From the NCBI RefSeq assembly GCF_009689585.1, contig NZ_AP018694.1:4827501-4891500 (forward strand): a DNA stretch of 64,000 nt, given 5' to 3'. The notes beneath the pieces were generated by a model. That model saw only the letters and a program-made list of their open reading frames with translations, was not told the origin of the DNA and ran no database searches. This DNA is from Aquipluma nitroreducens (GTDB lineage Bacteria > Bacteroidota > Bacteroidia > Bacteroidales > Prolixibacteraceae). The position numbers were made by a program, and so were the translations under genes. This document shows positions 1 through 8,766 of this stretch, one piece after another; position 1 is the stretch's first letter; each line of letters begins with the position of its first letter.

Positions 1-146
1 TTTGGATTTACCCTTTCGGCACGAGCAATCTCCTCGCATAAAATGGTTAGGTTACTGAGTTCTTCATTTTTGGTTTTCTTAATTGAACCAATCAGGTTGC
101 CCAGCCTAACATAGTCAAGGTCAGTAATAATAATGTTCCTTTTCAT
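1..146 (-). CDS. Partial GreA/Rnk-like protein, N-terminal part only
   Basis: A minus-strand frame opens with ATG at 146 and runs off the left edge of the window after 48 codons. It begins MKRNIIITDLDYVRL and continues through a helical stretch typical of the N-terminal domain of Rnk/GreA-like proteins. The complete gene at 4786-5199 starts with the same kind of sequence (ILTEVDYVRLNSLI), so the two are paralogues. Family members bind RNA polymerase or act as nucleoside diphosphate kinase regulators. Which role applies here cannot be told. The gene lies 52 bases beyond another minus-strand Gre-like gene and probably shares its transcript. Confidence 0.7.
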   Translation of the reverse strand, partial: MKRNIIITDLDYVRLGNLIGSIKKTKNEELSNLTILCEEIARAERVNP

Positions 147-198
147 ATCTGATTTTTTAATTTTTTTGAATTGATTAACTACTCAATTGGTAAGGTTG

Positions 199-618
199 TT
201 AATGTGAAATAATTTTTTCTATTCTGACTTGTTTTAGCTTTTCTCCATTGAAATAAGTTACATCTTCTCCTTCTTTGAGTCCCAAACAAACAAATCCCAG
301 CAAGCTATAAATTGAATAATCATCGTTCGATTCCAATTCGCCCGGATATACTATCCGAATTCGTTGTTTCTTATGCTCTGAATTGGTTATCAATATATTC
401 GAATTCATCCTGACAAAATTTTCGGGAATATCATTCGATGTATATTTGAGACTAAAGGTCAAAGCCAGAAAAAGATGATGTAATCGCTTCGGAGAAACAT
501 CTTCTTTTCCGATATCATTTTTTATCAGATTTATGAGTCTGAAGTAATCGGTGTATGTTATCGACTTCTTTTGAGCCTCCTTAACCTTAAATTCTTCAAG
601 TATTGATAGTTTTAACAT
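199..618 (-). CDS. GreA/GreB (Rnk-like) family protein
   Basis: This 139-residue protein has a helical N-terminal half and a C-terminal half with the GreA/GreB C-terminal signature. That signature includes an IRIVYPGE strand, the SIYSLLGFVCLGLKEGE segment and a final VRIEKI strand. It matches the plan of the complete paralogue at 4786-5199 but lacks the acidic coiled-coil tip of true GreA, so it is better called Rnk-like. It probably binds RNA polymerase. It is the first gene downstream of the palindrome at 669-702 on this strand and is divergent from the MarR-like gene at 749. Confidence 0.75.
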   Translation of the reverse strand: MLKLSILEEFKVKEAQKKSITYTDYFRLINLIKNDIGKEDVSPKRLHHLFLALTFSLKYTSNDIPENFVRMNSNILITNSEHKKQRIRIVYPGELESNDDYSIYSLLGFVCLGLKEGEDVTYFNGEKLKQVRIEKIISH

Positions 619-668
619 ATCTTCAATTTTTTAAAGAATGGTTTAATTTATACATTTGTTAAAATAAA

Positions 669-702
669 ATCGGATACGATATTAATATATATCGTATCCG
701 AT
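669..702. promoter_or_regulatory. Palindromic operator between divergent genes
   Basis: A perfect 14-bp inverted repeat (atcggatacgatat ... atatcgtatccgat) surrounds a 6-bp centre. It lies between the Gre-like gene (minus) and the MarR-like gene (plus). The outer 11 bp of each arm recur exactly at 5294-5325, before another Gre-like gene. Position and symmetry fit a dimeric repressor site. The MarR-like protein encoded next door is the obvious candidate, by inference. Confidence 0.75.
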
Positions 703-748
703 GCAAACATAGTGAATCTTTTTATATTTTTACACAAAAAATATACTG

Positions 749-1450
749 ATGGAAAATAAGTATGATGTTCTAAAACAGTTAATTGACCTATTTGAGAATT
801 TTGAAATGGAGAATGGACAATTAGATGTCCTGAATTTTGCCCAATGGATTTTAAACAAACATCACGAAGAACCAGAACTTCAAGAGAAAATATCCAATAA
901 AACAATATTAACTCGTTATCAGGAATCTTCAGTTCCTTTTAAAAATCACTTCGATGATAAAATCCGATTTTTAGAAGCTGTTGCGGGAATTGCCCGGTAT
1001 CATGAATTTTATACCCGGAAAGCGCTGAAAGATATGGTAATCAATACACGTTTGGAATTTCTTTTCCTCCAAGCCGTTGATATGCTTGAAAGAGCAAAGA
1101 AGACCGATCTTATCAATATCTATCATCTGGAATATACCACTGGCATGGATACAATAAGGAGATTGATTAATAACGGTTTACTATTCGAGATACAGGATGA
1201 GAATGACAAAAGAATTAAGCTGCTTATTATGTCTGATCTGGGGAAAGCTGTTTATGAGCAAGCCAAAAAGAGAATAAACGATGAAAGCACTATGTTCTTT
1301 ACCGCGATAAGTGATAATAAATGGAAAAAAGTTTTACCCGTTTTGGAGGAAATTGACGATTTCCATAGTGATGTTTTCCAGAAACATAACAATAAACCAT
1401 TTGCAGAAATATCAAATTTAATGGATTCTCTCAAACATTTATTTAAATGA
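749..1450 (+). CDS. MarR-like winged-helix regulator
   Basis: The protein has 233 residues. Residues about 95-175 read like a MarR winged helix: a helix ending VDMLERAKKTD, a recognition-type helix (YHLEYTTGMDTIRRLINNGLL), a wing (IQDENDKRIKLL) and then MSDLGKAVYEQAKK. About 90 N-terminal and 60 C-terminal residues extend beyond the usual 140-residue MarR core and are not recognised. It is transcribed divergently from the Gre-like gene across the palindrome at 669-702, which suggests autoregulation. A decayed second copy of its N-terminus lies at 5343-5420. Confidence 0.6.
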   Translation: MENKYDVLKQLIDLFENFEMENGQLDVLNFAQWILNKHHEEPELQEKISNKTILTRYQESSVPFKNHFDDKIRFLEAVAGIARYHEFYTRKALKDMVINTRLEFLFLQAVDMLERAKKTDLINIYHLEYTTGMDTIRRLINNGLLFEIQDENDKRIKLLIMSDLGKAVYEQAKKRINDESTMFFTAISDNKWKKVLPVLEEIDDFHSDVFQKHNNKPFAEISNLMDSLKHLFK

Positions 1451-1766
1451 TTTGGTTATTCTCGTGTAAGGGATTCCTCACTAAATGAAGATATTAATTG
1501 ACGTCTTGTTATGTAAAATGATTGAAGTTGATAATAGTCTGACTGTTTAATAGGCATTTGCCAACTTCAACCAATAATTAAACGCCTATAAATATAGAAT
1601 TTTATGAGAGTCCGGTATCATGCCTAATAATCAAATGGAGTCATTGATTGCATCACAAATGACTACAAGTGACATTGGCAAGAAGCGTAAAAAGATATTC
1701 AGGATGATTATAATAAGGTGAATGATTGTCTATGCAAACAGAATAGCGAACCAAAATCATAGAAAA
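1451..1766. other. Intergenic stretch, no gene recognised
   Basis: About 315 bases between the MarR-like gene and the universal stress gene. I found no open frame with family resemblance, no convincing hairpin terminator and no tRNA. An in-frame ATG at 1722 would extend the downstream protein by 15 residues, but those residues do not belong to the Usp fold. Confidence 0.5.
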
Positions 1767-2585
1767 ATGAAAAAGCGATTTATCATACTCATTGACTTTT
1801 CGGAGTATTCGGGCAACTTAATACGGTATGCATGCGATTGGGGTAGACAAGCAAATGTGGAATTGCTTTTAGTTCATCAAACCATTGTTTTAGCACCAGC
1901 ACTTACTGACAAAGATAGTAGACAGCAAATCGCTCAACACACAAATGATGAGGCATTGTATGAATTAAAAACCCTTGCAAAAGCGCTAATCCCACCAACA
2001 ATGCAAGTTTCATTCTCTGTTTCAGAAAGTCATTTGGAGTTTACCTTATCTAAACTTTTAGAAGAGCCATTTGATAATTTAATTTTTGTGGGAATCAAAG
2101 GCACAGGATTACTGAAGAAAATATTTCTTGGCAGCGTGGCTCTTGAGGTTATTGATAGCACAAAAAATATTATTGTTGCAATGCCCAAAGGAATTGCCAC
2201 TTACTCGCACAAAAAGATATTTGTAGCAGTAACAGAAAAATATCCTTTGAACCTTTTGGCGTTAAACAAATTCTTTAATTTTATTGCCAGCGAAAACACA
2301 AGTATTACTTTTTTCTATTTGGCAAAACCCAAGGAAAAAACAAAGAATATAGAAAAGTATCTTATCGATCTGACCGTATTGTTTGCCGGCAGATTTAATA
2401 CAAATTTCGCAATTTATGAAGGTAGCACCGCATTAGCCGACATTAGGAAAGTAATAAACAATAAGATTGACGAAATACTGATTGTTCAAAAAGGCTCACG
2501 TCTATTGACCGACCAACTTTTTCGAAAATTTTTGATTAATGAATTAGTTTACGAAGGGCAAACCCCTTTGATCGTTTTACCATAA
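1767..2585 (+). CDS. Universal stress protein, tandem UspA domains
   Basis: From ATG 1767 the protein is 272 residues and starts MKKRFIILIDFSEYSGNLI, the standard first strand and helix of a Usp domain. Domain 1 (about 1-140) ends FVGIKGTGLLKKIFLGSVAL and then IIVAMPKG, matching the G-x-x-G-x9-G-[ST] nucleotide-binding region. Domain 2 (about 145-272) starts KKIFVAVTEK and is more degenerate. An earlier ATG at 1722 is possible but adds residues that do not fit the family. The protein is cytoplasmic. Its ligand and role cannot be read from sequence. Confidence 0.85.
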   Translation: MKKRFIILIDFSEYSGNLIRYACDWGRQANVELLLVHQTIVLAPALTDKDSRQQIAQHTNDEALYELKTLAKALIPPTMQVSFSVSESHLEFTLSKLLEEPFDNLIFVGIKGTGLLKKIFLGSVALEVIDSTKNIIVAMPKGIATYSHKKIFVAVTEKYPLNLLALNKFFNFIASENTSITFFYLAKPKEKTKNIEKYLIDLTVLFAGRFNTNFAIYEGSTALADIRKVINNKIDEILIVQKGSRLLTDQLFRKFLINELVYEGQTPLIVLP

Positions 2586-2812
2586 TGGTCAAAGACAATG
2601 AAGCGAATCACAGCAGCCAACGACACCTATTCAAAAGTGGCGGTTTTGTTGCTTAATCAAGTTTTCTACATTTATCAAAAGCTGTTGTATGTTGATAGTG
2701 AAGTGCTTCTAATTTGCCACCTTCAGGTCGCTGCAAGTCGCTGGTGACAAGTAAAATAATTTCCCATTCAGAGGACAACAAATAATGATATATTAAACAA
2801 CATCAGTTTAAA

Positions 2813-4312
2813 ATGATGAGTATACAAATTGAGCTTATTTTATTAGTAGTCTCAGTTCTGTTTTTTCTGAGCATTTTGGCAGGAAAAGCAAGTTCCAGAT
2901 TCGGAGTCCCTGCATTATTATTATTTTTGGGTGTTGGAATGCTCTGTGGTAGCGATGGTTTAGGAATTCAATTTGAAGACAATCATATTGCACAGAATAT
3001 TGGAACTATCGCTTTATGTATCATACTTTTCTCTGGTGGACTAGATACGAAGATTTCAGAGATTCGACCGATAATAGCGCAAGGAGTTGTACTAGCGACT
3101 CTTGGGGTATTTTTAACTGCAATCATCACCGGTGTAATAATTTGGTGGGTTTTAGGTATGACAATGGCATCAGCTGGCATCAGTCTATTAACTTCTTTGT
3201 TGTTGGCGTCAACAATGGCATCAACAGACTCGGCTTCGGTTTTCTCTATTCTCCGTTCAAAAGGTCTACACTTAAAAAATAACCTACGCCCTATGCTGGA
3301 GCTCGAAAGTGGAAGTAACGACCCTATGGCATACGTTCTGGTTATTTCTCTGATAAGTATCATCAAACTAGAAATTGTACCAAACTATTGGATTGTTGGT
3401 GGTACATTAATACTGCAACTTGTTATTGGCGCTGTTTTAGGTTTCTTGTTAGGCAAACTAGCGGTTAGAATAATAAATAGTCTTAAAATTGGCAACGACT
3501 CATTATATCCGATTTTAGTTTTCACTTTCTGTATTTTTATTTTTTCTCTTACGTATTTTATTAAAGGAAATGGATTCCTTGCCGTTTACATTGGAGGATT
3601 GGTTATCGGAAATTCAAAGTTTGTACATAAACGTTCATCGCTCAATTTTTTTGATGGATTAGCTTGGATGTTTCAGTTAATTATGTTCTTAACCTTAGGC
3701 TTACTTGTGAATCCTCACGAATTATTGCCAATACTTGTACCCGGCCTGATTATTAGTTTCTTGATGATATTTTTTTCTCGTCCACTAACTGTTTTCTTAT
3801 GTTTGCTTCCTTTTGTGAAGATGTCGTTCAAGGATAAAACCTATATTTCGTGGGTTGGATTAAGGGGTGCAGTTCCTATTATATTTGCCATATTTCCTCT
3901 TGTAGAAAATGTACCTAATGCAAGGATCATATTCAATATCGTTTTTTTATGCACATTAGTTTCTTTAATGGTACAAGGAACATCACTTCCTTTAATAGCA
4001 AGATGGCTTAATCTTGCAGAAAAGCCAAGACAGATAAAAAAATTGAGGGATTTTGATGTCGATTTTTCGAATGATATAAAATCAGTTGCAACAGAAATTG
4101 AGATAACAGCTAAAATACTAAATAACGGAAATCAACTTATGAATTTATCCTTACCTGATAATACTGTGGTTGTAATGGTAAAACGTGAAGAAAAATATTT
4201 TGTACCAACAGGAAAAACGACTTTGAAAGTAAAAGATAAAATTTTAATTATTACAGACGACCATGAAGCTTTATTAGAAACTTATAAAAATTTAGGGCTT
4301 GAAAATTTTTAG
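2813..4312 (+). CDS. NhaP2/CvrA-type potassium/proton antiporter
   Basis: This 499-residue membrane protein has about twelve hydrophobic segments, then a soluble C-terminal tail (about 405-499) resembling a TrkA-C domain. The KASSRFGVPALLLFLGVGML start, the LFSGGLDT motif and LLASTMASTDSASVFSILR are typical of the CPA1 family, NhaP2 (YcgO/CvrA) branch. The conserved ELESGSNDPMAYVL segment carries the transport aspartates. It probably exchanges K+ or Na+ for H+ at the inner membrane. The gene stands alone 227 bases after the Usp gene. An alternative start lies one codon later. Confidence 0.88.
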   Translation: MMSIQIELILLVVSVLFFLSILAGKASSRFGVPALLLFLGVGMLCGSDGLGIQFEDNHIAQNIGTIALCIILFSGGLDTKISEIRPIIAQGVVLATLGVFLTAIITGVIIWWVLGMTMASAGISLLTSLLLASTMASTDSASVFSILRSKGLHLKNNLRPMLELESGSNDPMAYVLVISLISIIKLEIVPNYWIVGGTLILQLVIGAVLGFLLGKLAVRIINSLKIGNDSLYPILVFTFCIFIFSLTYFIKGNGFLAVYIGGLVIGNSKFVHKRSSLNFFDGLAWMFQLIMFLTLGLLVNPHELLPILVPGLIISFLMIFFSRPLTVFLCLLPFVKMSFKDKTYISWVGLRGAVPIIFAIFPLVENVPNARIIFNIVFLCTLVSLMVQGTSLPLIARWLNLAEKPRQIKKLRDFDVDFSNDIKSVATEIEITAKILNNGNQLMNLSLPDNTVVVMVKREEKYFVPTGKTTLKVKDKILIITDDHEALLETYKNLGLENF

Positions 4313-4385
4313 TGGGACAGAACACCAGTTGCCAATAATAACTGTATGTCAATTCCTTAGGTTTGAGTAAGTAATAGGAATAGAG

Positions 4386-4444
4386 GTTTCGGTACGGACT
4401 TTGTTGTCCGCACCGAAACAATGGCATCGGGGCTTGATCCCGAT
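4386..4444. repeat. Two adjacent hairpins downstream of the antiporter gene
   Basis: A 14-bp stem with one mismatch (4386-4399 with 4406-4419, loop tttgtt) is followed at once by a 6-bp stem (atcggg at 4426-4431 with cccgat at 4439-4444). Neither is followed by a T-run, so they are not typical intrinsic terminators. They may be a REP-like palindromic unit or a transcript 3'-end stabiliser. Confidence 0.5.
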
Positions 4445-4553
4445 ACATAGGGTCAATCCCCAATGGGTATATAGTTTCGAACGATAAATGACAAATTCTT
4501 CAGAACGAAAATCTAATTGGGTGGGGTGAGGATATTTATATTTAATTTCAATG

Positions 4554-4757
4554 TCATTGAATGAGGCTTATGGCTAATTCATTTTCCCGCTCAGAAAAAA
4601 GCACCTTATTTTCCCTAGCAAGCCAACCAAGAGCCAAGTATATATTTTTAATTTCCATTTTTGTCTGCTTTTTCAAATCAGTAATTTTGATATCCTTGTT
4701 ATCGTTAATTACCTGCCAGATAATTCCGGCATCCGAATCAATTCGAATTGTTTCCAT
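4554..4757 (-). CDS. Small winged-helix protein (DUF2582-like)
   Basis: A 67-residue protein reading METIRIDSDAGIIWQVI, then DLKKQTKMEIKNIYLALGWL and a short wing (ARENKVLFSE). This is the layout of the small Bacteroidota winged-helix proteins of the DUF2582 type. It lies 28 bases downstream of the Gre-like gene on the same strand and is probably co-transcribed with it. A truncated relative is found at 31378-31569. DNA binding is inferred from the fold only. Confidence 0.7.
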   Translation of the reverse strand: METIRIDSDAGIIWQVINDNKDIKITDLKKQTKMEIKNIYLALGWLARENKVLFSERENELAISLIQ

Positions 4758-4785
4758 GTCTTATAATTTATGTTTATAAAGCATA

Positions 4786-5199
4786 TTATAATAAATCTTC
4801 TCCATTTGCTTCAGGCTGAAACAGAACTTTTTCTATCCTAACAATTTGAGTTCCTCCAGTTGCTTCAAATGCAACCGAGTCTCCTGCTTTAAAACCTAAC
4901 AAGGCGCAGCCCAAAGGAGACAAAACTGAAATTAACCCGTCTTCGTAATTCGCATTCTGAGGGTAAACTAATTTTAACTCTTTTGTTTTACCTGTTTCAA
5001 GGAATTTAACTTCTATATGCGAATCCATTGTTACAAAGTCAGGCATAATTTTTTTTGGATAAATTTTTTTCGCCCTTTTAATCTCGATATTTAGAAAATT
5101 CAATGCCCGTATGTCTTGATTATCTTTACCAAGTAATCTATAGATTAATGAATTCAATCTCACATAATCTACTTCTGTTAAAATAATTTCATTTCTCAT
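4786..5199 (-). CDS. GreA/GreB (Rnk-like) family protein
   Basis: This 137-residue protein begins MRNEIILTEVDYVRLNSLIY, with a helical N-terminal region to about residue 55. It then shows the Gre C-terminal domain: ELKLVYPQNANYEDGLISVL, SPLGCALLGFKAGD and VRIEKVLF. It is a paralogue of 199-618 and of the partial gene at 1-146. It probably acts on RNA polymerase or as an Rnk-type regulator. Its upstream region carries the same palindrome that precedes 199-618, which suggests common control. Confidence 0.8.
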   Translation of the reverse strand: MRNEIILTEVDYVRLNSLIYRLLGKDNQDIRALNFLNIEIKRAKKIYPKKIMPDFVTMDSHIEVKFLETGKTKELKLVYPQNANYEDGLISVLSPLGCALLGFKAGDSVAFEATGGTQIVRIEKVLFQPEANGEDLL

Positions 5200-5293
5200 G
5201 ATGATTAATTTTTGTTTATACCTTTCAATCTTTATAACTCAGAAACTGATAACTGAAAAGTTTCATTAGCAATCCTTTTATCAATTAGATAAA

Positions 5294-5325
5294 ATCGGAT
5301 ACGACATTAATATATCGTATCCGAT
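5294..5325. promoter_or_regulatory. Second copy of the atcggatacga palindrome
   Basis: Arms atcggatacga (5294-5304) and tcgtatccgat (5315-5325) match the outer 11 bp of both arms of the site at 669-702. The spacer here is 10 bp instead of 12. The flanking bases also resemble each other (both run into aaatcttttta or gaatcttttta). It lies 95 bases upstream of the Gre-like gene on the minus strand. A shared repressor is the simplest explanation. Confidence 0.7.
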
Positions 5326-5342
5326 GTAAAGTTAATAAATCT

Positions 5343-5420
5343 TTTTATACAAAAGTTGCTCTGTTAAAACATTTATTAGATTTGATTACTGAACTTGATG
5401 AAATAGTAAGATCGTTGTAA
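5343..5420 (+). pseudogene. Remnant of a second MarR-like gene N-terminus
   Basis: Read in frame, these codons give TKVALLKHLLDLITELDEI and then a stop at 5418. This resembles the start of the gene at 749 (YDVLKQLIDLFENFEMEN), which sits at the same place relative to its own palindrome. There is no start codon in frame and nothing recognisable follows. The whole palindrome, promoter and gene unit was evidently duplicated, with this copy decaying afterwards. Confidence 0.5.
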
Positions 5421-5614
5421 AACCAATTGAAGCCAACACGTTTGTACTTTTCTTCGCCATGCCTTTTATCTGAGATGGAAGACGATGAAGACTTTCTTAA
5501 TCGGTAGTGCAGTCTTCAAATGCGGTAGATGCCAAACGCTTGTTGACGGCATCAATGGAAATTATAGGTTTTCGGTTCAAATTTTGTTTGGCTAGTACCC
5601 CGATCTAAATAAGG

Positions 5615-5908
5615 CATATTACTCATTCACTGCGGAAGATATTTGCACACACAACAACTAAAGGTGTCGCTTACACGAAACTGGCAAGATGGTAAAACGA
5701 TATTACCGAATTTGGCTTTGACTCTTTAAATACCATATCTGCTACTATTTATGTGCACTATCCAAACATCTTAAACTTCTATGACAATCGCAGCACGAAT
5801 GCTTCAGCAGAATCTTTCAATTCTAAAATCAAGGCATTCAGAGTTATTCAAAGCGCCGTAACTGACATCACTTTCTTTCTGTTCAGGCTACCTAAAATTT
5901 ATGCTTAA
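5615..5908 (+). pseudogene. C-terminal remnant of an ISAon1-like DDE transposase
   Basis: The frame reads TKLARW, an in-frame stop, then NDITEFGFDSLNTI, NILNFYDNRSTNASAESFNS, KIKAFR and FFLFRLPKIYA before a stop at 5906. The NRSTNASAESFNSKIKAFR block is the conserved C-terminal end of ISAon1-type (ISL3-like) transposases of Bacteroidota. The catalytic N-terminal part is missing and one tryptophan-adjacent codon is a stop, so it is dead. Confidence 0.75.
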
Positions 5909-5930
5909 TAAAAAACCCCCACAACAATAT

Positions 5931-6155
5931 GAAGTGATCCTTGATCTGGCATGTTTTAGAATTGAAGCGCTTTAAAATTACGGATATTTAATGGAGAGTA
6001 AATTATTGAAACGAAAGTTACTGGAACATGCAGCTGGGCTTTTATCCGATGGGGTAATACGGGAAAACTATCATCCTTTAACCGGCGAAGGATTGAATGC
6101 CATACATTTTAGCTGGTCTGCGGCACATTTGTTATTGCTTCTTTTAAAGAAGTAA
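5931..6155 (+). pseudogene. C-terminal remnant of a GH63-like glycoside hydrolase
   Basis: The frame ends ENYHPLTGEGLNAIHFSWSA, then AHLLLLLLKK and a stop at 6153. This matches the closing segment of bacterial GH63/MGH1-type glucosidases, where ENY(H/N)P.TGEG and SWSA line the active site. An in-frame stop after IEAL at 5976-5978 and the loss of the rest of the protein show it is a fragment. A 54-codon ORF from ATG 5991 remains. It sits directly after the transposase remnant, which may have caused the loss. Confidence 0.6.
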
Positions 6156-6374
6156 CTGTTTGAATCTTCAAAGAAAATTAACTCAATACCAAGAGTTCTC
6201 TTTTCCATCCTAAAATAAAAGAGTATATATTTGACTATTGAATATTTCAAAGTTCTTGTTGATGTACGAATATTAATTTCTAAATTAGTGCTAACAATTG
6301 ATCCGGATTGACAGAAAGAATTGGAACGAAAGAATTTCAGATAGTTGATTTTTACTAATTAGGATCAAACGAAT

Positions 6375-7889
6375 ATGAAAAAAGGGGAAAAGGGACTCGC
6401 GAAGATGGGAATGTTATGCACTGAACCCAAGTATAAACCGGAATTGACTTATAAAATCTTTTTCGAAGATTCAGGAGCTTCAATCGTTATTATCAATAAA
6501 GAAGGATTTTACCTGTTCGTCAATTCAAGGGCAGCTGGCAATATGGGAGGTAAGCCCGAAGACATTTTAGGAAGATCAATACTCGAATTTCTTCCTCAGA
6601 AAACAGCAGAAAAATATCTTGAACGGAATCGCAAGCTTATTGAGACTGGAATATCTGAAAAATATGAAGATACGTTTGAATTGCCATCAGGGATTAAAAC
6701 CTTTCTGATAACTGATCATGTTTTGAAAGATGAAGACAATAAGGGATACGCCCTTCAAAGCAGCAGTGTAGATATCACAGAACGCAAGAAATCAGAAGAG
6801 GCTTTACATGAAAGCGAAGAAATGTACCGACAAATTACTCAAAACCTTCCTGGAACAACGATTGTTCTTTTTGACCAAAACCTTCGTTTTTTGCTGGTTG
6901 AAGGATATTTACATCCGGATATAGGATTCACAACCAATCAATTAGTTGGGAAAACCCTTTGGGAGCTTCTTCCCCAAGCCCGCGCCCAACAGCTCGCTCC
7001 AATTTATGAGAATGCTTTGAAGGGCATTCCATTCGAAAACCTTATTTATGAATTTAAGGATCGAGTCCTATCTTTAAATATAATACCGTTAAAAAATAAC
7101 CATGGTCAGATATATCATGGTTTGGTTGTTTCTCATGATATAACTGAACGCAGACGTTCAGAGCAAACCCTTCGTGAGAACGAAGAGCGGCTGCGTGAAT
7201 TAAATGCAACCAAAGATAAGTTTTTCTCTATAATTGCCCACGACTTGAAAAGTCCCTTCAATAGTATACTTGGATTAAGTAATTTTATTATTGAGGAAAT
7301 GCATAAGAAGAAGAGATTTAAAAACCTTGAACAGTATGCGACAATTATCCGTGATTCATCTCAGCGGACATTTGGTTTACTTTCAAACCTGTTGGAATGG
7401 TCACGTATTCAAACTGGAAGGTTGGAATTTAAACCTGAAAAAGCAGATATAATTTCCCTGATAGAGCAAGAGATAGAGCTTTTAAATGATTCGGCAAGGC
7501 AAAAAAAGATTACTATCGTGACCGAACTTCCCAAAAGATGTTATGAAGTGATTGATAAGGACATGTTTATGACTATTGTTCGCAATCTAATTTCGAACGC
7601 CATCAAGTTTACAGGGTTAGATGGTACAATCAGGATTTCGGTGATTGAATCAGAACAATATATTGAAATTGCGGTCTCTGACAACGGAATAGGAATCAAA
7701 AAAGAACACATTGAGAATTTATTTCATATTGATGAAAGCCAATCGACTCCCGGAACTCAAAATGAAAAAGGGACAGGTCTTGGATTGATTCTCTGCAAAG
7801 AGTTTGTTGATAAACACGGTGGAAAAATCTGGGTGGAAAGTGAACCAGGTAAGGGGAGCTGTTTTCACTTTACGATTTCAAGGTTATAA
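6375..7889 (+). CDS. PAS-domain sensor histidine kinase
   Basis: This 504-residue protein has no membrane segment. It has a PAS domain at about 25-140 (ending SSVDITERKKSEEAL), a second at about 145-262 (ending HDITERRRSEQ), a HisKA domain and a HATPase domain. The phospho-accepting His289 lies in FFSIIAHDLKSPFNSILGL. The ATP-binding boxes are NLISNAIKFTG (N), DNGIGI (G1) and GTGLGLILCKEF (G2). No response regulator gene is adjacent, so its partner is unknown. It probably senses a cytoplasmic signal through its PAS domains. Confidence 0.92.
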   Translation: MKKGEKGLAKMGMLCTEPKYKPELTYKIFFEDSGASIVIINKEGFYLFVNSRAAGNMGGKPEDILGRSILEFLPQKTAEKYLERNRKLIETGISEKYEDTFELPSGIKTFLITDHVLKDEDNKGYALQSSSVDITERKKSEEALHESEEMYRQITQNLPGTTIVLFDQNLRFLLVEGYLHPDIGFTTNQLVGKTLWELLPQARAQQLAPIYENALKGIPFENLIYEFKDRVLSLNIIPLKNNHGQIYHGLVVSHDITERRRSEQTLRENEERLRELNATKDKFFSIIAHDLKSPFNSILGLSNFIIEEMHKKKRFKNLEQYATIIRDSSQRTFGLLSNLLEWSRIQTGRLEFKPEKADIISLIEQEIELLNDSARQKKITIVTELPKRCYEVIDKDMFMTIVRNLISNAIKFTGLDGTIRISVIESEQYIEIAVSDNGIGIKKEHIENLFHIDESQSTPGTQNEKGTGLGLILCKEFVDKHGGKIWVESEPGKGSCFHFTISRL

Positions 7890-8043
7890 CTTCAAAAAAA
7901 ATAACTTAATAACAGTAGGTTCCTTAAATGTGTTGTATTGTATCATTTTTAATTTTTAACGATGAATACCTTCTTCAAACTTTGGCAAACTCTTACTTCT
8001 AAATCGCGCTATAGGTTAACTAATATTTTTTTTATAAATGAAC

Positions 8044-8766
8044 TTATTTTTCTTCATCCATTGAAAGAAGCCTTTTGAAATGGTTTTCGAGATGTTTTCG
8101 CATAGCCGTGCGAAACATATCTGCATCTTTCAACCTCAAAACTTCAACGAGTTCTTTGTGCGAAACGTATTTTTTATCAGCAATTTCCTTATTGATTAAG
8201 CCACTAGTGTATACATAACTGAATACAGGCAGAAGCATCTTTTGGAAGCTTTTAAGTGTTTGATTACCTGTTATTTCGTAAAGTTTGCTGTGGAATAGGA
8301 TCTCATAATCAACATCAAATAGCGTATTTTCAGAGGGTGAAATCTCATTCTTAACAATTGAAAATAGTTCTTCAATATCTTTGTCAGTGACACGGGTTAC
8401 AACCAAATCAGACATTCCGACTTCAATCGTAAGTCTAAGTTCGAAAATATCTTTTAATGTCCCTTCATCCAGAATCCCTGGAATCATTGATTTTTGCATG
8501 ATGGATGACAAGTCAGGACTCTTGATGATCGTTCCAATGTGTTTTTTGGATTCAATTAGTCCCATTGTTTTTAATCGGGTAAGTGTTTCGCGTATCACAG
8601 TTCTACTGACACCCATAATCTCGGCAAGTTCCAATTCTTTTGGAATTGAATCGCCAGGTTGAAGTTTTTTCTTGGAAAAATAATCAATGAGATTCATTTC
8701 AACCTTATCTACAAGGCTACTGGTATCAATAGCCTTTAATCCGCTTATGTGTTCGTCTGTTTTCAT
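8044..8766 (-). CDS. GntR family regulator, FadR/FCD type (probable NanR-like repressor)
   Basis: From ATG 8766 the protein has 240 residues. The N-terminal winged helix-turn-helix includes GDSIPKELELAEIMGVSRT, VIRETLTRLKTMGLIE and GTII. The C-terminal FCD domain (about 95-235) carries the expected metal or ligand residues: Asp and His in DVDYEILFHSKLYEITGN, and His in VSHKELVEVL and RKHLENHF. A TTG at 8775 could be an earlier start but is unlikely. A TAATTTTG box at 8773-8780 lies very close to the ATG. The gene is divergent from susC and the nan genes, so it probably senses a sialic acid catabolite and represses them. Confidence 0.85.
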   Translation of the reverse strand: MKTDEHISGLKAIDTSSLVDKVEMNLIDYFSKKKLQPGDSIPKELELAEIMGVSRTVIRETLTRLKTMGLIESKKHIGTIIKSPDLSSIMQKSMIPGILDEGTLKDIFELRLTIEVGMSDLVVTRVTDKDIEELFSIVKNEISPSENTLFDVDYEILFHSKLYEITGNQTLKSFQKMLLPVFSYVYTSGLINKEIADKKYVSHKELVEVLRLKDADMFRTAMRKHLENHFKRLLSMDEEK

